From contig JAICLZ010000029.1 of NCBI GenBank assembly GCA_025929535.1, positions 1 through 49,329 of the forward strand: DNA of 49,329 nt, read 5' to 3'. The notes under the pieces were generated by a model. The model did not search any database, was not told the DNA's origin, and worked only from the letters and a program-made list of their open reading frames with translations. The stretch is from Gemmatimonadaceae bacterium (GTDB taxonomy: Bacteria; Gemmatimonadota; Gemmatimonadetes; Gemmatimonadales; Gemmatimonadaceae). The position numbers and the translations under genes are program-made. This document shows positions 1 to 7,948 of the stretch, piece after piece; position 1 is the first letter of the stretch, and each line of letters opens with the position of its first letter.

Positions 1-610
1 AGCCACCGATCGACATCGGCGTGACCGCGGCCTCCGAGCCGCCGGCGATCATGACGTCGGCGTCGCCGTACTGGATGGCGCGGAACGCCTCGCCGATGGC
101 GTGCGCGCTGGTGGCGCACGCGGAGACGATGCCGAAGTTCGGGCCCTGCGCGTTGAAGCGCATCGACACGACGCCGGCCGCGATGTCCGAGATGAACATC
201 GGGATGAAGAAGGGCGAGATCTTGGACGGACCGCGATCACGATAGGTATCGTGCTGCTGCTCCATCGTGGCGAGCCCGCCGATGCCGCTGCCGACGATCA
301 CGCCGAGACGATTGGGATCGTAGTCATTCGTGTCCGCGAGCTTGGCATCGCGCATCGCCTGCACGGCGGTAGCCACGGCGTACTGCGTGAAGAGGTCGGC
401 GCGCTTCGCTTCCTTGCGCTCCATGTACGCGAATGGATCGAAGTCCTTCACTTCGCACGCGAACTTCACGGCGAACGGGCCGGGATCGAACTTCGTGATC
501 GGCCCCGCGCCGGAACGTCCCTCGAGAAGGGACTGCCAGGTCGTCGCCACGTCGTTGCCGACGGGCGTTATGGCCCCGAGGCCGGTGACGACGACCCTGC
601 GTTTGCTCAC
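1..610 (-). CDS. fabF: Beta-ketoacyl-ACP synthase II (FabF), 3' end outside the window
   Basis: Condensing enzyme that elongates acyl-ACP with malonyl-ACP in type II fatty acid synthesis, in the cytoplasm. The visible 203 codons begin [20 protein letters not shown], the standard FabF N-terminus, and contain the nucleophile motif [14 protein letters not shown] with Cys164. The His-His half of the catalytic triad would lie in the missing C-terminal half, so the gene is cut by the window edge rather than visibly broken. The start is GTG at 610-608. It shares a GTGA overlap with the acpP stop, so the two are probably translationally coupled. It is the last visible gene of the yceD-to-fabF run. 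Confidence 0.95.
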   Translation of the reverse strand, partial: MSKRRVVVTGLGAITPVGNDVATTWQSLLEGRSGAGPITKFDPGPFAVKFACEVKDFDPFAYMERKEAKRADLFTQYAVATAVQAMRDAKLADTNDYDPNRLGVIVGSGIGGLATMEQQHDTYRDRGPSKISPFFIPMFISDIAAGVVSMRFNAQGPNFGIVSACATSAHAIGEAFRAIQYGDADVMIAGGSEAAVTPMSIGG

Positions 611-843
611 GCCGACTTGGACTTGAGATACGTGAGCGCATCACCAACGGTGCGCAGCTTCTCCGCGTCTTCGTCCGGAATGTCGATGTTGAACTCCTTC
701 TCGAATTCCATCACAAGCTCCACGGTGTCCAGACTATCGGCCCCGAGATCCTCCATGAAGCTCGCGTCGTTCGTCAGCTTTTCGCGCTCGACGCCAAGCT
801 CTTTGGCGATGATTTCCTTGACCTTTTCTTCGAGATCCGCCAT
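607..843 (-). CDS. acpP: Acyl carrier protein
   Basis: Small acidic carrier (78 aa) that holds growing acyl chains on a 4'-phosphopantetheine arm. The attachment motif [12 protein letters not shown] is intact, with the modified serine at residue 37. Length and acidic composition match the family. It lies 59 bp downstream of fabG and overlaps fabF by 4 bp. The 59-bp gap is the largest inside the fab run and could hold a separate promoter or processing site, as is common for highly expressed acpP, but I see no convincing promoter hexamers. Confidence 0.98.
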   Translation of the reverse strand: MADLEEKVKEIIAKELGVEREKLTNDASFMEDLGADSLDTVELVMEFEKEFNIDIPDEDAEKLRTVGDALTYLKSKSA

Positions 844-902
844 GGACGTGGTCCCCTATGAGTGAATTGTGCGCGCCGCTGCGCGAAACGTGCTTCGGAA
901 AT

Positions 903-1640
903 CTACATCACTAGCCCGCCGTCCACCACGAACACCTGTCCCGTGATGTACGACGCGTGCTCGGACGCCAGAAAGGCGCACACACCGGCGATGTCCCCCG
1001 GCGTACCGAGGCGTCCCACTGGAATTTGTGCGCCAAGCTCCGAACGTGCGTCCGCCGTCATCGCCGCCGTCATGTCCGTTTCGATGAAGCCCGGCGCGAC
1101 CGCATTCGCGAGAATGTTTCGCGACGCGAGCTCCTTCGCGACGGACTTCGTGAGGCCGATCAGCCCCGCCTTGCTCGCCGCGTAGTTCGCCTGCCCCTTG
1201 TTGCCGGTGATCCCGACGACGGATGTGATGTTGATGATGCGCCCGAAGCGCCGCTTCATCATGCCGCGGGATGCTGCACGGATCGTCGCGAACGCGCCGC
1301 GCAGATTGGCATCGAGCACCGCGTCCCAGTCGTCATCCTTGAGCCGCATCAGCAGATTGTCACGCGTGATGCCCGCGTTGTTGACGAGAACGTCCAGCGC
1401 GCCGAAGTGCTTCTCGACACCGTCGACCAGCGCCGCTGCGCTCGCGGTGTCCGCAATGTCGCAGGCGAAGCCATGCGCCTCCCCATCCAACGCAGCGGCG
1501 ACCTCGGCCGCATTCTCCGCGCTGCGACCCGACACCGCGACGCGTGCACCCGCGTTGGCGAGCGTGGCCGCGATCTGTCGTCCGATGCCACGTGTGCTGC
1601 CCGTCACGAGCGCCACCTTTCCCGTCAGATCGATCTTCAT
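903..1640 (-). CDS. fabG: 3-oxoacyl-ACP reductase (FabG)
   Basis: NADPH-dependent short-chain dehydrogenase that reduces beta-ketoacyl-ACP in the elongation cycle. The 245-residue product has the glycine-rich cofactor motif TGSTRGIG (13-20), NNAG (87-90), and the catalytic Ser140, Tyr153 and Lys157 (YAASK). The C-terminus ITGQVFVVDGGLVM is typical of FabG. The frame is open for 19 more codons upstream, but those overlap fabD and do not look like the family. The start MKIDLTGKVALVTG, 7 bp after the fabD stop, is therefore preferred. It sits between fabD and acpP as in many bacterial fab clusters. Confidence 0.97.
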   Translation of the reverse strand: MKIDLTGKVALVTGSTRGIGRQIAATLANAGARVAVSGRSAENAAEVAAALDGEAHGFACDIADTASAAALVDGVEKHFGALDVLVNNAGITRDNLLMRLKDDDWDAVLDANLRGAFATIRAASRGMMKRRFGRIINITSVVGITGNKGQANYAASKAGLIGLTKSVAKELASRNILANAVAPGFIETDMTAAMTADARSELGAQIPVGRLGTPGDIAGVCAFLASEHASYITGQVFVVDGGLVM

Positions 1641-1647
1641 GTGCGCG

Positions 1648-2586
1648 TCATGCGGGCAATGCTCCAATGAGCTGTTCGACTTCGGACGTGGTCCCACAGG
1701 TCATGGTCCGCGCGCCGGGGATGATGCGCTTGACGAGTGTCGAGAGTACGGCACCGGGGCCCAGCTCCACGTAGAGCGCGTCAGGCACATCTTCGGCCAT
1801 GTGGCGCACGAGCTCGGTCCAGCGCACGGGCGAGGTCAATTGCCGCAGCAGCAGCTTTTTTGCATCCCCTGACCCTGCAGAGGGATACGCGCTTACGTTC
1901 GAGTAAACCGGAAAGTGTGCGGCGCCGATCGGCGCCGCGTCGAGAGCCGCCTTGAGTCCCGCCGCCGCATCTTCCATGAGCGGCGAGTGGAATGCGCCGC
2001 TCACGTTGAGCCTGATCGCGCGCTTCGCGCCGAGCTCCTTCGCGATCGCCATCGCGCGCTCGACCGCCGCAACCTCGCCCGAGATCACGAGCTGCTCCGG
2101 CGTATTGTAGTTCGCCGGCACCACGTCGCCCGCGTCGCTCGCACGCGCGCACGCCGCCTCGACATTCGCTTCCGAGAGTCCGAGAATCGCGGCCATGGCG
2201 CCGGGCCGCTTCGTACCGCTCTCGAACATGAGCTCTCCGCGACGACGAACGAGCCTGAGCGCATCCGGAAACCCGAACGTGCCCGCGGCATGACAGGCCG
2301 TGAACTCACCGAGCGAATGTCCCGCGGCGGCGCGCACGTGCGGCCGCAGCCGCTCGCCGACAGTGGCCCAGACGGCTGCGCTGTGTGTAAGCAGCGCGGG
2401 CTGCGCGTTGCGCGTTGCCACGAGCTCATCATCCGGCCCTTCGAAGCAGAGTCGCGACAGCGCGAATCCCAGCGTGGCATCCGCCTGTTCGAAGATCGCG
2501 TTCGCCTGGGGAAATGCTGCGGCGAGATCCTTTCCCATCCCCGTCTTCTGCGATCCCTGCCCGGGAAAGAGCAGCACGATGTCCAT
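1648..2586 (-). CDS. fabD: Malonyl-CoA:ACP transacylase (FabD)
   Basis: Transfers malonyl from CoA to ACP to supply extender units. The 312-aa product begins with the family signature FPGQGSQKTGMG. It carries the nucleophile elbow GHSLGEF with Ser91, and the motif SGAFHSPLM supplies the catalytic histidine. Length is normal. It starts 11 bp after the fabH stop and ends 7 bp before fabG, inside a co-oriented fatty acid synthesis operon. Confidence 0.97.
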   Translation of the reverse strand: MDIVLLFPGQGSQKTGMGKDLAAAFPQANAIFEQADATLGFALSRLCFEGPDDELVATRNAQPALLTHSAAVWATVGERLRPHVRAAAGHSLGEFTACHAAGTFGFPDALRLVRRRGELMFESGTKRPGAMAAILGLSEANVEAACARASDAGDVVPANYNTPEQLVISGEVAAVERAMAIAKELGAKRAIRLNVSGAFHSPLMEDAAAGLKAALDAAPIGAAHFPVYSNVSAYPSAGSGDAKKLLLRQLTSPVRWTELVRHMAEDVPDALYVELGPGAVLSTLVKRIIPGARTMTCGTTSEVEQLIGALPA

Positions 2587-2597
2587 GCGAGCGCTCG

Positions 2598-3587
2598 TCA
2601 GAGCCGCACGACCGAAGAGGCCCAGGTGAAGCCGGCGCCGAAGGCCAACATCAGCACGAGCGAGCCTTCACCCACCAGTCCCTTCTGCGTGGCCTCATCG
2701 AGCGCGATTGGGATCGATGCCGATGACGTGTTCCCGTAGCGGTCCACGTTCACGTACACCTTGCTCATGGGAATGCTCGCGTGCTTCGCCGTCGCCTCGA
2801 TGATGCGCAGATTCGCCTGGTGCGGAATGAGCAGATCGATGTCGCCGCTGTTGATGCGCGCCATGTCGAGCGCGCGATCCGCGGACTCCGCCATCGAACG
2901 GACCGCGTGCTTGAAGACTTCGCGGCCAGCCATGTGGATGAGATGGGTGCGCGCCTCGAGCACAGCGGGCGACATCGGCGTTGTTGCGCCGCCCGCGGGG
3001 CGATAGAGCAGATCCGCGAGTGTGCCGTCGCTGCGCATGAACGTCGACAGAATGCCGCGCCCCTTCTGCGAACGGCGCAGCACCGCGGCGCCGGCGCCGT
3101 CGCCGAAGAGCACGCACGTGGCGCGATCGGTCCAGTCGGTGATCGCGCTCAGCTTTTCGGAGCTGACGAGCAGCACCGTCTCCGCGACGCCACTTTGAAT
3201 CAGGCCTTCCGACATCGTCATCCCGTACAGAAATCCGCAGCACGCGGCGGAGATGTCGAACGCGGCCGCGCGCGAAGCGCCGAGACTCGCCTGGATGTCG
3301 ACGGCCGTGGCGGGAAGCAGGCGGTCGGGCGTGGCCGTGCTGCAGATGATGATGTCGATCTCCCCAGGCAGCACGCCTGCGCGCTGCATCGCGATGCGCG
3401 CGGCCTTCGCGCCCATGCTGCACGTGCTGTCCTCGACACCCGCGATGTGCCGCTCCGAGATGCCAGTGCGCTCCATCACCCATTCGTGCGTGGTCTCGAT
3501 CCCGATTGCCGCGAAGTCGTAGTTCGTCATGACACGCGCGGGAACCGATCGCCCGAGCCCGGAGATCTGCGCGGTGGGGCGCTTCAT
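2598..3587 (-). CDS. fabH: Beta-ketoacyl-ACP synthase III (FabH)
   Basis: Initiates fatty acid synthesis by condensing acyl-CoA with malonyl-ACP. The 329-aa product has the nucleophile region DISAACCGFLYG (Cys116 by alignment to the family motif AC-x-GF), the motif LIPHQANLRI with the catalytic His, and YGNTSSASIP with the catalytic Asn. The open frame extends about 180 codons further upstream, but that part is arginine-rich antisense-like sequence overlapping plsX. The ATG at 3587, forming an ATGA overlap with the plsX stop, is clearly the real start. Acyl chain preference cannot be read from sequence alone. Confidence 0.97.
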   Translation of the reverse strand: MKRPTAQISGLGRSVPARVMTNYDFAAIGIETTHEWVMERTGISERHIAGVEDSTCSMGAKAARIAMQRAGVLPGEIDIIICSTATPDRLLPATAVDIQASLGASRAAAFDISAACCGFLYGMTMSEGLIQSGVAETVLLVSSEKLSAITDWTDRATCVLFGDGAGAAVLRRSQKGRGILSTFMRSDGTLADLLYRPAGGATTPMSPAVLEARTHLIHMAGREVFKHAVRSMAESADRALDMARINSGDIDLLIPHQANLRIIEATAKHASIPMSKVYVNVDRYGNTSSASIPIALDEATQKGLVGEGSLVLMLAFGAGFTWASSVVRL

Positions 3588-4603
3588 GCGCTCGTCACTG
3601 CCGCGTGCCCGAGGCGGCGCCCGATGTGGTCGTTCATGCGCGACTCGACCGCGCGCACCGCAACCTGAATCGCGTTCTTCACGGCACGTGGCGATGAGCT
3701 GCCGTGCGAGATGATGCTCACGCCCTTCACGCCGAGCAGCGGTGCGCCGCCGTAGTCGGAGTAGTCGAAGCCGCGGAAGATCTGCGCGATCACTTCCTGT
3801 TTGATGCCGCCCGCAGCGAGCATGCTGAAGATCAGCTCGGGCACGGATTCGTAGAACTTGAGCAGCACGTTGCCGACGAAGCCATCGCAGACGACGACGT
3901 CGAGCGAGCCGCGCGTGCTTCCGGCGGTGAGGATGTCCCGGCCCTCGACATTGCCGATGAAGTTGAGCCCCGCGGCCGCGAGCAGCTTGTGCGCCTCCTT
4001 CACCGCCGCATTTCCCTTCTCGGACTCCTCGCCATTGCTCAGCAGACCGATCGATGGCTCGGGGCGACCGAGAATGTCCTCGGCGTAGACCGAGCCGAGT
4101 CGCGCGAATTGCACGAGCTCCTCGGCGGAGCAATCGACGTTCGCGCCCGCATCGACGAGCACGACGGGTTGTTTGAGCGTTGGAATCATCGCGGCGATGG
4201 CCGGTCGCGTGAGTCCATGATGCAGCTTGAGCAGGAAGACCGATGATGCCATCTGCGCCCCGGTGTTGCCGGCGGAGACGAATGCGTCCGCCTTTTCGGA
4301 TGCGTGGAGCTTGAGTCCGACGACCATGGAGCTGTGCGGCTTGCCGCGGATCGCCGCAGTCGGACGGTCGCGCATCTCGATGACGTCGGGCGCTTCGACG
4401 ATGCTGATGCGAGTCGCGAGCGAGTCGAAGGTCATGCGGTCCTGCGCGGCCAGGCGATCCAGCTCTGTCTGGATCGCCGCGGTGCGGCCGACGAGGATTA
4501 TCGAATGATCCGGGGCGAGCTCGCGAAGCGCGAGCAGCGCGCCTGCTATGGGAGCATGAGGGGCGAGATCGCCCCCCATGGCATCCACGGCGATCCGGGC
4601 CAA
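3584..4603 (-). CDS. plsX: Phosphate acyltransferase PlsX
   Basis: Makes acyl-phosphate from acyl-ACP, the first committed donor for phospholipid synthesis in the PlsX/PlsY route. The protein starts ARIAVDAMGGDLAPHAP, the PlsX signature. I choose a TTG start at 4603 because it lies 1 bp after the rpmF stop, has an AAGGAAG ribosome-binding site just upstream, and gives 339 aa, the usual family length. An upstream in-frame start at 4666 would add 21 residues and overlap rpmF by about 60 bp with no family support. The order rpmF-plsX-fabH is widely conserved in bacteria. Confidence 0.93.
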   Translation of the reverse strand: MARIAVDAMGGDLAPHAPIAGALLALRELAPDHSIILVGRTAAIQTELDRLAAQDRMTFDSLATRISIVEAPDVIEMRDRPTAAIRGKPHSSMVVGLKLHASEKADAFVSAGNTGAQMASSVFLLKLHHGLTRPAIAAMIPTLKQPVVLVDAGANVDCSAEELVQFARLGSVYAEDILGRPEPSIGLLSNGEESEKGNAAVKEAHKLLAAAGLNFIGNVEGRDILTAGSTRGSLDVVVCDGFVGNVLLKFYESVPELIFSMLAAGGIKQEVIAQIFRGFDYSDYGGAPLLGVKGVSIISHGSSSPRAVKNAIQVAVRAVESRMNDHIGRRLGHAAVTSA

Positions 4604-4604
4604 G

Positions 4605-4787
4605 CTAGGCTTCCTTGGCTTCGACCCGCTGGACTCCGCCGTAATAGCCGCACTCGGCGCAGACACGATGCGGACGCTTCATGCTTTGGCAGCGCGGGCA
4701 GCGCTGGATGGCGATTGCCGGCGCTTTCTTGTGCGTGTTGCGGGCGCGCTTCTTCCGCTTGGATGTGCGGCGCTTCGGGACGGCCAT
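4605..4787 (-). CDS. rpmF: 50S ribosomal protein L32
   Basis: Small basic ribosomal protein of 60 aa, starting MAVPKRRTSKRKKRARNTHK. It keeps the zinc ribbon with Cys30, Cys33, Cys43 and Cys46 (CPRC and CAEC), so it is the zinc-binding (C+) form. It lies between the DUF177 gene yceD and plsX, a conserved arrangement that ties ribosome and membrane-lipid gene expression together. Confidence 0.98.
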   Translation of the reverse strand: MAVPKRRTSKRKKRARNTHKKAPAIAIQRCPRCQSMKRPHRVCAECGYYGGVQRVEAKEA

Positions 4788-4842
4788 GAGTGCTCAGTCG
4801 GTAAGAAAAAGGTTCAGTGCGTGTTGAGAATCGAATGGCGAA

Positions 4843-5349
4843 TCAGTTGTCCGTACCGCGTGCGGTCCGCAGCTCGGCCCAGCGTGCATCGACAGCGGGC
4901 GGGCAGCTGCAGGCGCCCGCGTTGAGCTCCGCCCCGCAGGTCGGGCAGAGTCCCTTACAATCTTCCCGACACACGGGGAAGCGCGGCACTGCGAGCAGCC
5001 ACTGCTCGCGCACAGCCGGGCTGAGATCGATGGTGCGGGCGCGAGGTGGGAGAACGTAGACCTCGGGGTCATCGATCTCGTCGCCCGCTTCCGCATACAG
5101 CACGTGCACGTCCTCGGAGACCTTCACGGTGGTATCCGTGAGGCACCGCCGACACGGCACGGTGGCCGTTCCCTCGATCGCGCCGCTCCAGTAATAGCGG
5201 CCGGGGCCGGCAAGAGAGAGCCGACCCGTTGCGTGAACCGCCGATTCCGGGAGCATGTCGCCTTCGGTCCAGATCGGATCCGTGGCACTGAGCTCACCGT
5301 CGACCGTTGCGGCCTGGTCCTCGAGCGAGCGAACGTCGAAAGACAGCAT
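4843..5349 (-). CDS. yceD: DUF177 / YceD family protein
   Basis: A 168-aa protein of the YceD (DUF177) family, usually encoded just upstream of rpmF. YceD has been linked to 23S rRNA accumulation in bacteria and plants, but its biochemical role is not settled. Visible features are an N-terminal beta-rich part, a CRRC pair (Cys66, Cys69), and a C-terminal cysteine cluster (Cys127, 131, 135, 138, 147, 149) that looks like a metal site. It is the first gene of the rpmF-plsX-fab run. There is no clear Shine-Dalgarno sequence before the ATG, and a candidate promoter would place the transcript start almost at the ATG. Confidence 0.9.
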   Translation of the reverse strand: MLSFDVRSLEDQAATVDGELSATDPIWTEGDMLPESAVHATGRLSLAGPGRYYWSGAIEGTATVPCRRCLTDTTVKVSEDVHVLYAEAGDEIDDPEVYVLPPRARTIDLSPAVREQWLLAVPRFPVCREDCKGLCPTCGAELNAGACSCPPAVDARWAELRTARGTDN

Positions 5350-5357
5350 AACCTGTG

Positions 5358-5386
5358 AATCTACTTGAAGATGAGCCGCCGGGCAA
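5358..5386 (-). promoter_or_regulatory. Candidate sigma-70 promoter for yceD-rpmF-plsX-fab
   Basis: On the minus strand, TTGCCC (5381-5386) and TAGATT (5358-5363) are separated by 17 bp. Each matches four of six consensus bases. Transcription would begin within a few bases of the yceD ATG, giving a very short or absent leader, which would fit the missing ribosome-binding site. This rests on hexamer matching only. Confidence 0.35.
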
Positions 5387-5601
5387 GACGACGGGTGGAG
5401 CGTGTTCTCTGGTTCGCGCCGAGCATTTACCGCTCAACCGATGTTCGGCGTGAGAGCATTCGCGCTGCTTCCAGCGGCGCTTCCCAGGCTTTCTTCGTTC
5501 GATCCACTCGAATCGTTTTTATCGGCAGCTCACAATCTGCTGGCCGCAGTGAAAAGCGCTTGTTGGCTGGGACCGGTGCCAGGTGAGAGAGCGGTGCGTC
5601 T

Positions 5602-5654
5602 GGAGAGCGGGGCTTCTTTGGTTGGCAACTGAAGTACCTCCAAGGAAGCTCTCC
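5602..5654. repeat. Imperfect inverted repeat, potential RNA stem-loop
   Basis: GGAGAG (5602-5607) pairs with CTCTCC (5649-5654), and CTTCTTTGG (5613-5621) pairs with CCAAGGAAG (5640-5648) with one G-U. Together they give a 15-bp stem with a 5-nt bulge and an 18-nt loop. No T tract follows on either strand, so it does not look like a plain intrinsic terminator. It shares bases with the stem formed by 5653-5659 and 5690-5696. Confidence 0.5.
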
Positions 5655-5696
5655 CCCGGTCTTACGGTTGCTTTTCCGGCGCGGGCGAGCCGGGGG
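5653..5696. repeat. 7-bp perfect inverted repeat overlapping the previous stem
   Basis: CCCCCGG at 5653-5659 is complementary to CCGGGGG at 5690-5696, enclosing 30 nt that include a smaller CCGG pairing. Because 5653-5654 are also used in the neighbouring stem, the two structures exclude each other at the shared bases. It could be part of a leader structure or the 3' end of the ndk transcript. Confidence 0.4.
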
Positions 5697-5732
5697 CGTA
5701 CGGGTTCGATTCGTGATCCGCAGGTCTCTTCG

Positions 5733-6164
5733 CTAGCGGGCGGCGAGGAGCTCGGATTCGGAGAAGAAGAAGCGTGATTCGCGTGCGGCGTTTTCGTCGG
5801 AATCGGAGGCGTGGATCGCGTTTCGTTCCTTCGATTCGGCGAAGAGCTGGCGCACGGTGCCCTGCTCCGCTTCCTTCGGATCCGTCGCACCGATCGCCTT
5901 CCGAAGCGCGGCGACCGCATCGGCCTTCTCCAGCACGAGCGGCATGCATGGGCCCGAGGTCATGAAGGACACGAGCGATGCGTAGAACGGGCGCTCGCGG
6001 TGCACGGCATAGAACTCCTCCGCCTGCGTCTTCGTGAGGTGCAGCACGCGCGCGGCTCGGATGCGAAAGCCCCGTGCCTCGAGATGGGCGATGATCTTTC
6101 CCGCCTTGTTGGCGCCGAAGGCATCGGGCTTCACGATCGTGAGTGTGTGACTTTCAGCAGGCAT
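5733..6164 (-). CDS. ndk: Nucleoside diphosphate kinase
   Basis: Exchanges gamma-phosphates between nucleoside triphosphates through a phosphohistidine. The 143-aa product has the family start TLTIVKPDAF and the active-site motif NAIHASDS with His118. Length is normal. It is the last gene of the run UPF0182-arcC-sucC-sucD-EIIA/CBS-ndk and starts 2 bp after the EIIA/CBS gene. Pairing ndk with sucCD is common and links GTP or ATP from succinyl-CoA synthetase to the other nucleotides. Confidence 0.98.
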   Translation of the reverse strand: MPAESHTLTIVKPDAFGANKAGKIIAHLEARGFRIRAARVLHLTKTQAEEFYAVHRERPFYASLVSFMTSGPCMPLVLEKADAVAALRKAIGATDPKEAEQGTVRQLFAESKERNAIHASDSDENAARESRFFFSESELLAAR

Positions 6165-6166
6165 GG

Positions 6167-7060
6167 TCAGGATCCAATGAGTTTGCGGACGATGTCGCCA
6201 CGAGTGAGAAAGCCGACGAGTTTTCCTTCCTCCACGACGGGCACCCGATCGACGTCCTTGTTGGTCATTAAGCTAGCCACTTCGGCGAGTGGCTGGTCTG
6301 GAGACACGCAGAGCACCTGACGCGTCATCACGTCGCGCACCGTGCGGCGCTGGCGCTCGATCCCCGACTGCGGACGCGGAATCGAGCCGTTGATCGATGC
6401 GAGACTGAGCATGTGCCGCATCAGCTCGCGCTCGCTCAACATCCCCACGAGCAGGCCGTCGGCCTCGATCACCGGAAGCGCGCCGATGCCCGAGCGCACC
6501 AGGTCGCGCGCGGCATCTCGCAGCAGCGTGTCCGGCCGCGTGGAGCGCGGAGACTCCGTCATGATCTCGCGCACTCTGAGCTGCGGCGCCAGCTCCACCT
6601 CGTGCAGCACGTGCAGCTTGAGCACCTCCTCGCCCGATCGCGCCTCGAGAATGCGATCGACCACCGCCTGCCGCGACAGCACGCGCGAGAATGCGCCGAG
6701 CGCCTGAAGATAGCGGCCGGCCATGCGTGGTGGCGCGAGCAGAACCACGATCAGCCGTGCCGACTGCTCACGCGCGTCGCCATCATCGACATCGCGGGCG
6801 ATTGGCTCCGGCGCCACGCCCATCGCCACACCGAGCTCCTGGGCGGTCTCCGTGCGATAGTGCGCGATGTACGCGCGGCCGCTCTGCACCACGAGATCCT
6901 CGCCGCGGCCTTCCGCAATGCGTGCGCGAAGAGCTTCCGGCTCGCCGATCACGCCAGCGGTGGCGAGCCGCTCCACGAGCGCCCAGATCGCGTCCGACAA
7001 CGTGCGCTGCTCGAGAGGGATCACCACCCGATCCGCTCGCAGCAGCTCCGTCAGCCTCAT
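6167..7060 (-). CDS. PTS EIIA-like domain fused to two CBS domains
   Basis: A 297-aa soluble protein. Residues about 1-150 resemble the EIIA domain of nitrogen/fructose-type PTS proteins (start VVIPLEQRTLSDAIWALVERL). They contain AYIAHYRTE, where His67 aligns with the phosphorylated histidine. Residues about 160-297 form two CBS motifs (VREIMTE...LVGMLSERELMRHM and VRDVMTRQ...LVGFLTRGDIVRKL), which in other proteins bind adenine nucleotides. No PTS permease, HPr or EI gene is in the window, so a regulatory role that senses energy charge is more likely than sugar uptake. It is 18 bp from sucD and 2 bp from ndk. The exact function is unknown. Confidence 0.85.
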   Translation of the reverse strand: MRLTELLRADRVVIPLEQRTLSDAIWALVERLATAGVIGEPEALRARIAEGRGEDLVVQSGRAYIAHYRTETAQELGVAMGVAPEPIARDVDDGDAREQSARLIVVLLAPPRMAGRYLQALGAFSRVLSRQAVVDRILEARSGEEVLKLHVLHEVELAPQLRVREIMTESPRSTRPDTLLRDAARDLVRSGIGALPVIEADGLLVGMLSERELMRHMLSLASINGSIPRPQSGIERQRRTVRDVMTRQVLCVSPDQPLAEVASLMTNKDVDRVPVVEEGKLVGFLTRGDIVRKLIGS

Positions 7061-7078
7061 ATGCCGTTCATCGCCTGC

Positions 7079-7948
7079 TCACAACCTGGCGCGCAGCAGC
7101 TCGACGAAGTCCTTCGGACGCCGCGCGACGCCCATCCCCGCCTTCTCGAATGCCTCGAGCTTTTCGGCCGCCGTGCCCGCAGATCCCGAGATGATCGCGC
7201 CTGCGTGTCCCATGCGCCGCCCCGGGGGCGCCGTCTGCCCCGCGATGAAACCGACCACCGGCTTCTTCATGCGATCGTGAACGAAGCGCGCGGCTTCCTG
7301 CTCGTCCGTGCCGCCGATCTCGCCCATCATGGCGATGGCCTTCGTCTTCGGATCATTCTCGAACGCCTCGAGCACATCGATGAAACTGGTGCCGTTGATC
7401 GGGTCGCCACCGATGCCCACGCACGTCGACTGGCCAATGCCGGCGCGCGTCAGCTGGTCCACCACTTCGTAGGTGAGCGTGCCCGAGCGGCTCACGACGC
7501 CCACCGCTCCCGGCGCGCAGATGCGGCCGGGGATGATTCCGACCTTGCTCTCGCCGGGAGTGATGAGCCCCGGACAGTTCGGGCCGATGAGGCGCGCTCC
7601 GTGCTCGCGCACGTATGGATACACGCGCGTCATGTCGAGCACCGGAACGCCCTCGGTAATGCAGACGATCAGGTCGATTCCCGCCGCGGCAGCCTCCATC
7701 ATCGCGTCGGCGGCGAAGGGCGGAGGCACGTAGATCACCGAGACGTTGGCCTGCGTCTGCGCGACCGCGTCCGCGACCGTGTCGAAGATCGGAACTTCGC
7801 CGTCGAACGTCTGTCCGCCTTTGCCGGGAGTGACGCCGGCGACGACGTTGGTGCCGTACTCGCGCATCTGCCGTGCGTGGAAGGAGCCATCACGACCCGT
7901 GATGCCCTGAATGAGCACGCGGCTCGATGAGTCGATGTAGATGCTCAC
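7079..7948 (-). CDS. sucD: Succinate-CoA ligase subunit alpha
   Basis: Carries the phosphohistidine of succinyl-CoA synthetase, the TCA step that makes ATP or GTP. The 289-aa product has the CoA-binding N-terminus ([14 protein letters not shown]) and the active motif [12 protein letters not shown] with His248. [12 protein letters not shown] is the typical signature. It overlaps sucC by 4 bp, so the two subunits are coupled in translation. Confidence 0.98.
   Translation of the reverse strand: MSIYIDSSSRVLIQGITGRDGSFHARQMREYGTNVVAGVTPGKGGQTFDGEVPIFDTVADAVAQTQANVSVIYVPPPFAADAMMEAAAAGIDLIVCITEGVPVLDMTRVYPYVREHGARLIGPNCPGLITPGESKVGIIPGRICAPGAVGVVSRSGTLTYEVVDQLTRAGIGQSTCVGIGGDPINGTSFIDVLEAFENDPKTKAIAMMGEIGGTDEQEAARFVHDRMKKPVVGFIAGQTAPPGRRMGHAGAIISGSAGTAAEKLEAFEKAGMGVARRPKDFVELLRARL

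Larger units (their letters stand above)
5350..5732. other. Non-coding gap between ndk and yceD, with stem-loop potential
   Basis: About 380 bp with no supportable gene in any frame. It holds the candidate yceD promoter at its low end and two overlapping inverted-repeat structures at 5602-5696. A T-loop-like string near 5702-5712 does not fold into a tRNA. No T-rich intrinsic terminator follows ndk here. Confidence 0.6.

Noticed and set aside
4604..4666. Longer plsX starting inside rpmF
   Set aside because: The extra 21 residues overlap rpmF and lack family similarity. The TTG with AAGGAAG upstream gives the normal N-terminus.
5690..5720. Possible tRNA suggested by a T-loop-like string
   Set aside because: The bases flanking the TTCGATT do not form a 5-bp T stem, and no acceptor or anticodon arm can be built around it.
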